A stretch of 64,000 nucleotides of DNA from Diplolepis rosae (lineage: Eukaryota > Arthropoda > Insecta > Hymenoptera > Diplolepididae): contig JAPYXD010000743.1 in NCBI GenBank assembly GCA_030998225.1, positions 62,001 through 126,000 of the forward strand, written 5' to 3'. The position numbers were made by a program, and so were the translations under genes. This document shows positions 57,953-64,000 of this stretch, one piece after another. Under the pieces are notes generated by a model. It was not told where the DNA came from. It saw only the letters and a list, made by a program, of their open reading frames with translations, and ran no database searches. The first letter of the stretch is position 1. The number at the start of each line of letters is the position of its first letter.

Positions 57953-58480
57953 TCAGCACTTCACCCGGCAATCCATCCGGACCCGGAGCCTTTCTGTTCT
58001 ACAATGAGTCCTGTCCATCGTTTCTGCTTCCATTGGGGCATTCTTAGCGAAAGCCCCGAGTTTCCGCATCACGATTTTATATCCTAGTCCCCACGGATCG
58101 TTGTTCAGATCATCCCGCAGTCTGTTCCAGCATCGGTGCTTACTTGCTTTGATGGCCCGACCTAGGGCTCTCTTCGCCACCAGATATTCGGCTCTTCTCA
58201 GGGCCGCATTGCGGTCGCTCTTCATGACTCGTTGAGCCGCGCGCCTGTAACTTAGGCACTTCCTTCGGAGCCCCGCAATTTCGTCCGTCCACCAATAAGC
58301 AGGACGCCTGCCATCGCGTGCTCTGCTCCTCAGTATAGCCTCCATGCAGGCCTGGTGGATCAAGCGCATTGTCATGCTTGTCACCACTTCGGCCCACGCT
58401 GGAGACACAGCTCCATCCTCTGTTTCGGCTAGGGTCTGCTGACCGCGTTCTGGGGCCAGAGACAGCCTCTCGATGTCCAT
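57953..58480 (-). pseudogene. LINE ORF2 pre-RT segment, truncated
   Basis: 175 codons that continue ORF2 in another frame, with the usual segment between endonuclease and RT: AYWWTDEIAGLRRKCLSYRRAAQR...RAIKASKHRCWNRLRDDL...DPWGLGYKIVMRKL. It stops before any RT motif. Confidence 0.8.
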
Positions 58481-59136
58481 TTTTTTGACGTTCCACCTGG
58501 GGGGGGGGCGCTTTGTGCAGCAGCCCGGGACGGCGTTCCCTCACGAACGCGGAACGTGATGTACTGGTGATCGCTGGCCGTAAAGTCCTCGATCACCTGC
58601 CAGTACCGCAGATGCGCCACCAGGCTTTCCGTCGCCAGGGAGACATCCGGGATCGTCTCCCTGTAGCCAGCCCTTCTGAAGGTGGACGTGGAGCCAGTGT
58701 TTAAAACCACTAGCCCCAGCCTGGACGCCATGTCCAGGACTCGTCTGCCTCTTGAGTCGGGCTGCCTTTCGCCCCACTCGAGGGCCTTGGCGTTAAAATC
58801 TCCGGCCACTATCAGCTCCCCTTCCATGTCTATGGCTGCGTCTTCCAGGCAATCTAGCTTTGCCTGGAAGTTGCCTATACTCTCATTTGGGGTGAAGTAG
58901 CAGCTGATAAAATTTATCTGGCTGCATCTCACCCAGACATAGCCCGTTCCCGATACGTGATGCGACTCCAAGTGTCGCCGCGTGTCAGGAATCCAGATGG
59001 CTGCTGTACCGAGGACGTCACGATACCAGCCATCCTTAGTTCTGTCTCGGTACTGTTCGCTGACGATCACTACGTCAGCGCTCTTCTCGAGACAGATCTG
59101 AGCAAGCAGGTCCTGGGCCGTCCTGCTTCTATTCAA
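58429..59136 (-). pseudogene. LINE ORF2 endonuclease domain
   Basis: An AP-endonuclease-like domain of R1/I-type LINEs: NRSRTAQDLL start, VVIVSEQYRDR, GELIVAGDFNAKALEWG, IPDVSLATESL and the catalytic SDHQYITF near the end. It nicks the target for reverse transcription. The frame changes at ~58480, next to a G homopolymer (58501-58509), into the 57953-58480 frame. Confidence 0.85.
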
Positions 59137-59465
59137 GATGCCCTGCAGAACCTTTATGAGGAGCGGCCATATTTTGCTAGGGCTTCTCGGATGTCCCGCA
59201 ACTGCCTGACCCTGCTAGGTGCCCCACCAAACCACCAGTGCACAGGAAGCGCTTGGCCTGGCTTTGCAGTCAACCACCTTATGCTCCCCGCTGCCACACC
59301 TGTAGCACTGGGTGCTTCGGTCAGGCCCCTTGCAGGTCTGGCTTTCGTGGCCGAAGCCGAGAAGCGGTTTATCGGATGGTCGATCCTATCGGCGCATTTA
59401 GTGAAGCTAATAAAAAGGTTACGGGAGAGGCCCGCGCCATAATGATGCAAAAGGTTTAACGTCAC

Positions 59466-60199
59466 CCCTATCGACCCAGCGGTGCCGGGTCCGCCCCGAA
59501 ACCTGACCCCGACTTCAGGCTAGACGGTGTGCGATTTATCCTACGCAGCGTCGGATATAAGGAAATACTGACCAGGTAATCCTTCATTCCTGCGCCCGGA
59601 CGTCCATGATTTCAACCCCGACATTGGCTCCAGACAGTAGGATCGTGAGCGGTTTTCTCAGTTTCACGGGATCTTTGCCCTTTGCGGCCGAACAGCGGAG
59701 GGACTTACGGTTATCCATATTATTTCCACAGAGGTGAGGTACTGACATCGTGTCCTACCCTGGTCGAGAGGCTACTACTCCTCCCTTGGCTAGTCTATCG
59801 GGAATATCGACCAGGCGCCGGCCGCAGCCCCATTCACTCAGCATTCTATTCATTCTGAAGTGTGAGGGTGTCGGTGTCGTGCATGTGATTGTGACCGGGA
59901 GAGGGCATGCGGGAAGTTCAGCGTCGCCGCCGCGTGCGGCTTCGGGGTGATACCCCGATTAAGGGGCCCCCCGCATTCACTCTTTATACATTCGTGCGGA
60001 ATCAAGGAACCTTTTTAAGGTCCCCTGATGCTTTCGCTCCACACCACGTCCTCACGCGCTTGATGGTCACAGAGAAGCCGTCGTGGTGCGTGCGCCCGGA
60101 AAGCCCATCACTAAAACTCCCTCCCTGTCTCTAGGCCGTAGAATCCTACCCTGGAACCGCCGTTAGGCATTCCTTCAGGGTGGGGGCCATCTTAAGGCG
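59466..60199. other. GC-rich LINE-derived non-coding DNA
   Basis: No intact frame. A ~65-bp stretch at 60110-60175 (ACTCCCTCCCT...GGAACCGCCGTTAGGCATT) repeats the 3' UTR sequence at 57838-57900, so this is probably the 3' region of the copy whose ORF1 lies at 60200-60992. Confidence 0.4.
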
Positions 60200-60992
60200 A
60201 TGTTAGCCTTTCTTCCTTGCTTCTTCATCTGTTTCCTGGCACAACAGGTCCAGGTTTTCTCCCATGGCGGCCTTTCTAAGGCTTCCTATTCGGGGCTGCC
60301 TCCCGAAAGGCCGAACAGCGCATAGTCCCCGGTATGTGGTCATTCCGGGGCTTTTCTCTCCTTGCGGCACAGAGAAATCACCTCGGCTTCCCGGTGCCGG
60401 AACCCGCAAGATGCCCCTCCTCGCCGCATCTCCAGCAGCACCTGCTGCGGTCTGTCCCTCGGCAGTCCGCCGCTATGTGGCCAAAGCCAAGGCAGCGGAA
60501 GCACTGGTTCACTTCCTTTTTCCTGCGAACTCTGCAGGAGACCCACCCGATCTTGATGTGGGCCCCCTTGAGCAGTTTCAGCGCCCTTGCCTCCTCTAGA
60601 AGCACATACGCCTTCCGGTTCCCTCTATAGGGTGTCTTAGTTAGAGACACCCTTAACTCCAGCTCCGGTTCTTCGTCGAAGAGGCTTCTGACGGCATACT
60701 CGACGTCTTTCACTTCGATAGTGGGTTCCAGGTCGACGATCTCGACCTTGATCCGGGGGATGAGATGTCGGACCGTCCCCCTGGCTCCAATTACCTCTTT
60801 AAAGGCAGTGTCCAGCCCCCCTCTGCTTTTTGCGGAACATTTCATTTCTACTAACAAGTCCTTGGAGCGCGTCTCCCTGATCCCCTGGACTGTGGCGCCC
60901 AGTTCGTCAGGGTTGACGCGCTTCTTAAGTTCGCGCAGGATGGTAGCGTAGCTCATCCCTTCCGCTGGTTTAATAAGATAACCTAACCTCAC
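60200..60992 (-). pseudogene. R1-like LINE ORF1, C-terminal copy with zinc knuckles
   Basis: Contains the same GMSYATILRELKK...GIRETRSKDLLVEMKCS block as the 56394-57300 copy. It continues into a conserved RNA-binding-like domain (DVEYAVRSLF, KTPYRGNRKAYVLLE, IKIGWVSCRVRRKKE) and CCHC knuckles (CFRCLGFGHIAADC, then CWRCGEEGH). The second knuckle is broken (AGSGTG where Cys is expected). The copy is 5'-truncated near 60972. Confidence 0.8.
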
Positions 60993-62635
60993 ATTCCTCT
61001 ATGAAATAGGTAAAAATAAGGTTATAAAATGGCACCCAACGGCTGGACTTGAGTAGCGTCATAACGTGGCGAATTACGGACATGTTCGAACACGGAATCT
61101 CAGGGGCGAGTCAGCATGACCACGAATAAGCTGGAATGGTCCATAACCTCTAATCATTGTTTAGAAATTTATTAACTTTTTTTATTTTTTTTCTGAATAA
61201 ATTAACTTTAATCAATTCAGGTATAGTTTGGATTAGGTAGAAAATTTATGTTAAATATTCGCAAGCAATTTTCACGTCGGGCTCTATGGGCTCGGGACTG
61301 ATTTTGAAGATTCGCCAGTCGTGAATCGGCTGATATAGTAATAATTGGAATTGCCTAACTGTAGTAATTGGCTGATCAACAACTTTTATGCTTCTTTGAT
61401 ATATATATGTGAAATGTTTGGTATATTGTTCAATACAACAGGTATCCTATTATACCTGCCTAATGCAGGTTTCATTCAAGTCCTAAACGCTGTTACGTCA
61501 GGAAACGTTATAGTCTCCTATTCCAAAATGATTTTTAGGTCAAAGCTCGCGCTCTATAACCTGGGAATCAGACCTAACTATGAGAAGAAAATATTACGCA
61601 AAACGGCCTTTGAATCGAAATCAGTGAGAAAATCCTAACACTCTTGTGTTGCGATATAACGTTTTGAATAACGTAAAGAGTATTCTATTAATTCTTCAAT
61701 ATTCGACTGATTATATAAGTCAGTTTGAGTGAACAAGTAGTTCAAATAAAAAAAAATTTTAAAAATATTATTTTGAAGTAAATCTGTAAAAATCTGTAAG
61801 AAATCTGGAAAGTACTCTAAGTACAGTGCCTTGAGACTAAGGGAGCGTCCTTATCTTGCACTTTGAAATGTTTATTGCGCTCCTGCAGTCAGAGTCAGCA
61901 GCATATGTGTCTATTTCCCGTATATACTACGTGGCCGAAAAATTCTAAGAATCGCTGTATTAATTTCCTATTCTACATGAATATTAACAATTTAAACTTA
62001 TGCAGGATGTAACAATGATAATCGAATGCGAAGTCACTCATCACTCAAGCATCAAGTTGGGCTTTGAAGATTCGCCTGCCCTGGTTCGGAATAGAAGCGC
62101 TATTAGAGCAGGTTAGAATAATTCGAAAGAGGTGTCTAACGACTATTACTAGATTTTGTTATTGAAGTTCGTTCGAGCATAGATTTCTAACAAGGAATGA
62201 CGTCGCATCCAGTTCGGCTTTGGAGAGTTGGCTTGTATGTGACGCCAACTCGAACTCAATCCTGGCGCAGACCTGGAAAGCCTGGAAATAGACTGGGGCA
62301 ATACTGACTCAAACCTGTCTCAATCTTGACAAGACTGGGAACGCCGTGAATGAATACTGGCCCAGGCCTGGCATGCGTAAAACGCCTATTTATCACATAA
62401 TCATAAAATTGCCAATACTTATTCGCTCCGAAGGGTATAATTCTTGTTAGGTGATCATATTACATCGCGACTTATAGGATTTCAAGTAAACAGGGTTGGC
62501 TTTGACGATTTGCTATCCCTCAATTAATCCACCGCGTTATAGCTAACATGTTATACGCGTCACAATCACAGTTAGTGACTGCGTTTAGAAATTCTGTCCA
62601 CGATATAATAGTTTCGTTCGAATAGGTTAATTGAA
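60993..62635. other. Non-coding DNA with a recurring short motif
   Basis: No gene. A ~25-bp motif like GGGCTTTGAAGATTCGCC recurs imperfectly near 61300, 62058, 62218 and 62495. The 97-codon frame at 61345-61638 has no ATG start and no motif. Confidence 0.35.
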
Positions 62636-62812
62636 ATGACGGACTCTAACTTGGAGGTTCCTCCGCATTTGCTAGAGTATTCAGAGGATCAATTGCGGGA
62701 TTTCCTCAGTAAAAACGGTCAAATTCCAAGTGGAGTCCATGAGGTCATATTGGACCATGCTATTCGGGCATTCCGGAGATCCTCCATTATTGGACCCACC
62801 TTTACAGGTTAA
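62636..62812 (+). CDS. Hypothetical 58-aa protein or first exon
   Basis: An ATG frame MTDSNLEVPPHLLEYSEDQL... through a helical segment with alternating acidic and hydrophobic residues (RDFLSKNGQIPSG, VHEVILDHAIRAFRRS) and ending at TAA 62810-62812. The spacing of hydrophobic residues is reminiscent of small helix-extended-loop-helix (LEM/SAP-like) modules, but this is weak. A TTTACAG|GTTAAAG junction overlaps the stop and could be a 5' splice site, in which case this is a first exon. Confidence 0.35.
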   Translation: MTDSNLEVPPHLLEYSEDQLRDFLSKNGQIPSGVHEVILDHAIRAFRRSSIIGPTFTG

Positions 62813-64000
62813 AGGTACCAAAAAAACGTTTACGGGCTAAGGGTTAATAATTGCTTGAGAAGCGAGAATTGAACAAATTCAAAATTGTTTTAGCATACAA
62901 TATGAAGTAAATTGATGTTTGAGTACTGTGACCTTTTGAGCCCTTTTTTATTTTAAAGGGACAAAGGTCAGTCCTAGGGGATATGAAGAGCCCTAAATTA
63001 GCCGGAAATTCTGGTGAAGGCTAGAAGTGAAAATCTCAATTTGTTGACCGTTTTTTATTGTGGTGCTGCTGACTTTGAGTAAAGCTGGCAGCGCTACCCT
63101 CTTTTTTTTAAATTCAGAGCCGGAAATTTACTTTTGGGGCATTAAATTAGCCCTCAATACGCGCTTAATTATAGGTTAGCCAATATTGTAAAATAACGTC
63201 ATGGCGTTGCTAACTTTACCCACCTGAAATTATAAATCTGGATTCTTGTAATCTATTTGAAATTTTTTTTGAAAATTAGGATTCTTGTGATCCTTTTTAG
63301 ATTTTGTAATCCCATTTTAAAATTTTGAAATACAGAAGAATTTTGAATTTGGATTCTTTTGATCCATTTGAAACTTTGAATAAATTCAGGATTCTTGTGA
63401 TCATTTTTTAGAATTCTTCAATTTAGGATTTGATATAGAAAATTTGTAATTCTTTTATATCCTTTTTCACTACAAAGTTTATCTGTCACACGAGTAATTT
63501 TTTTTTATTTTTCCCTTTGTATAGGAATAAGTTCTCACAAATGGGGACTCCAATCTGAGTCAAAACGTTTGAAAACATGAAACCTTGAGTTGCATTTTTA
63601 TTTTCTAAGCCCTAAAGCCAACTAAGAATTCCATACATATATACAATTTAAAAATAGTAGAAAGAAAGAAATGAAGAAATATTTGAGAAAAGTTGAAAAC
63701 CTTTGAAGAGGAATTATTTCAAAAGCTTTATTTAAGAAAGAAATTCAATTCTGAACTGTCAAATCCCTCCGGGGCCTCCAAAAATTTTCTATGTGACGTC
63801 TAAGGTCACATACGTTTCACATTACTTTAAGAGTAATGTGAAATTATATATGTTTTGAGTCTGGAACTCGCGTTCTTATAACTCGGGAACTTGACAGTGG
63901 ATCAGATTTTTGTTTCTTATCCTAGGGGATAATATTATATATTGGATGAAGGGAGGTGAGGACTTAAACAAAATTATACATCACTTAATTGGAGCACACC
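62813..64000. other. AT-rich non-coding DNA with degenerate repeats
   Basis: A GGATTCTTGTGATCC-TTT-like phrase recurs loosely four times at 63234-63430. A hammerhead-like relic lies at 63533-63566. No gene reaches the window end. Confidence 0.45.
63533..63566 (+). ncRNA. Highly degenerate hammerhead-like motif
   Basis: CTCACAAATGG, then GACTC-CAATCT-GAGTC (perfect 5-bp helix) and AAAACG. Both catalytic boxes are mutated, but position and stem match the copies at 16414 and 19518. Confidence 0.25.

Larger units (their letters stand above)
57732..59465 (-). mobile_element. R1-like LINE copy: end of ORF1, endonuclease, 3' UTR, poly-A
   Basis: On the minus strand: a CCHC knuckle pair at the ORF1 end (CKGPD...CYRCGSGEHKVVDC, 59260-59345), ORF2 from ~59140, a 3' untranslated part with AACCGCCGTTAGGCATT (57878-57895), and a poly-A tail (T run at 57732-57746) followed by (ATT)n. 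Reverse transcriptase is missing, so the copy is internally deleted as well as 5'-truncated. Its tail abuts the 5' end of the next copy (56394-57720). Confidence 0.75.

Noticed and set aside
61345..61638. 97-codon frame
   Set aside because: Non-ATG start, no domain, AT-rich surroundings.

Overview
The window is AT-rich, intron-containing eukaryotic DNA with no operons, ribosome-binding sites, rRNA or recognisable tRNA genes. The transposon types found (P/THAP-like transposase, mariner, gypsy/errantivirus-like LTR elements, R1-type LINEs, many foldback elements) point to an insect; I cannot name the order or species from sequence alone. Nearly all recognisable coding sequence belongs to mobile elements, and most of it is broken. 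No convincing host gene is complete here; a few small ORFs (1000-1275, 52846-53283, 62636-62812) could be host exons.

Layout. 262-741: a near-perfect foldback MITE. 2353-9263 (minus): a 17-exon THAP-domain/P-element-like transposase gene. Its exon phases can be followed end to end, and it carries one nonsense codon, several small frameshifts, a triplicated 120-nt exon and two intronic foldback MITEs. 9459-16205 (minus) and 23520-30617 (plus): two closely related gypsy-type LTR retrotransposons in inverted orientation, each with its own 4-bp target duplication and different defects. The 7.3 kb between them is non-coding and holds hammerhead-ribozyme-like motifs, a hairpin, tandem repeats and a GC-rich block. 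31968-33462: a 1.5-kb foldback whose outer arm also occurs at 23240-23515, where LTR copy B has inserted.

About 35.85-47.3 kb (minus): a third, different LTR element with an env gene (errantivirus-like), truncated in pol. Its env is interrupted by a giant palindrome (36599-43764) with ~2.25-kb arms that contain ~355-bp tandem units. One arm of that palindrome is in turn interrupted by a 2.6-kb CACTG...CAGTG element (38538-41138) that carries a small spliced gene. The intact opposite arm preserves the empty site and shows a 2-bp target duplication. 48643-49861: a decayed mariner with both terminal repeats. 51.3-52.2 kb: a gag fragment. 54.99-60.99 kb: several truncated R1-like LINE copies, all on the minus strand, in a GC-rich block. 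The rest is AT-rich non-coding DNA with dispersed repeats.

The most unusual content is the nest at 35.9-47.3 kb (palindrome, spliced CACTA-like gene, broken env), the P-like gene with a triplicated exon, and the hammerhead-like motifs. Everything was done by eye: boundaries of diverged repeats are approximate, and no database comparison was possible.
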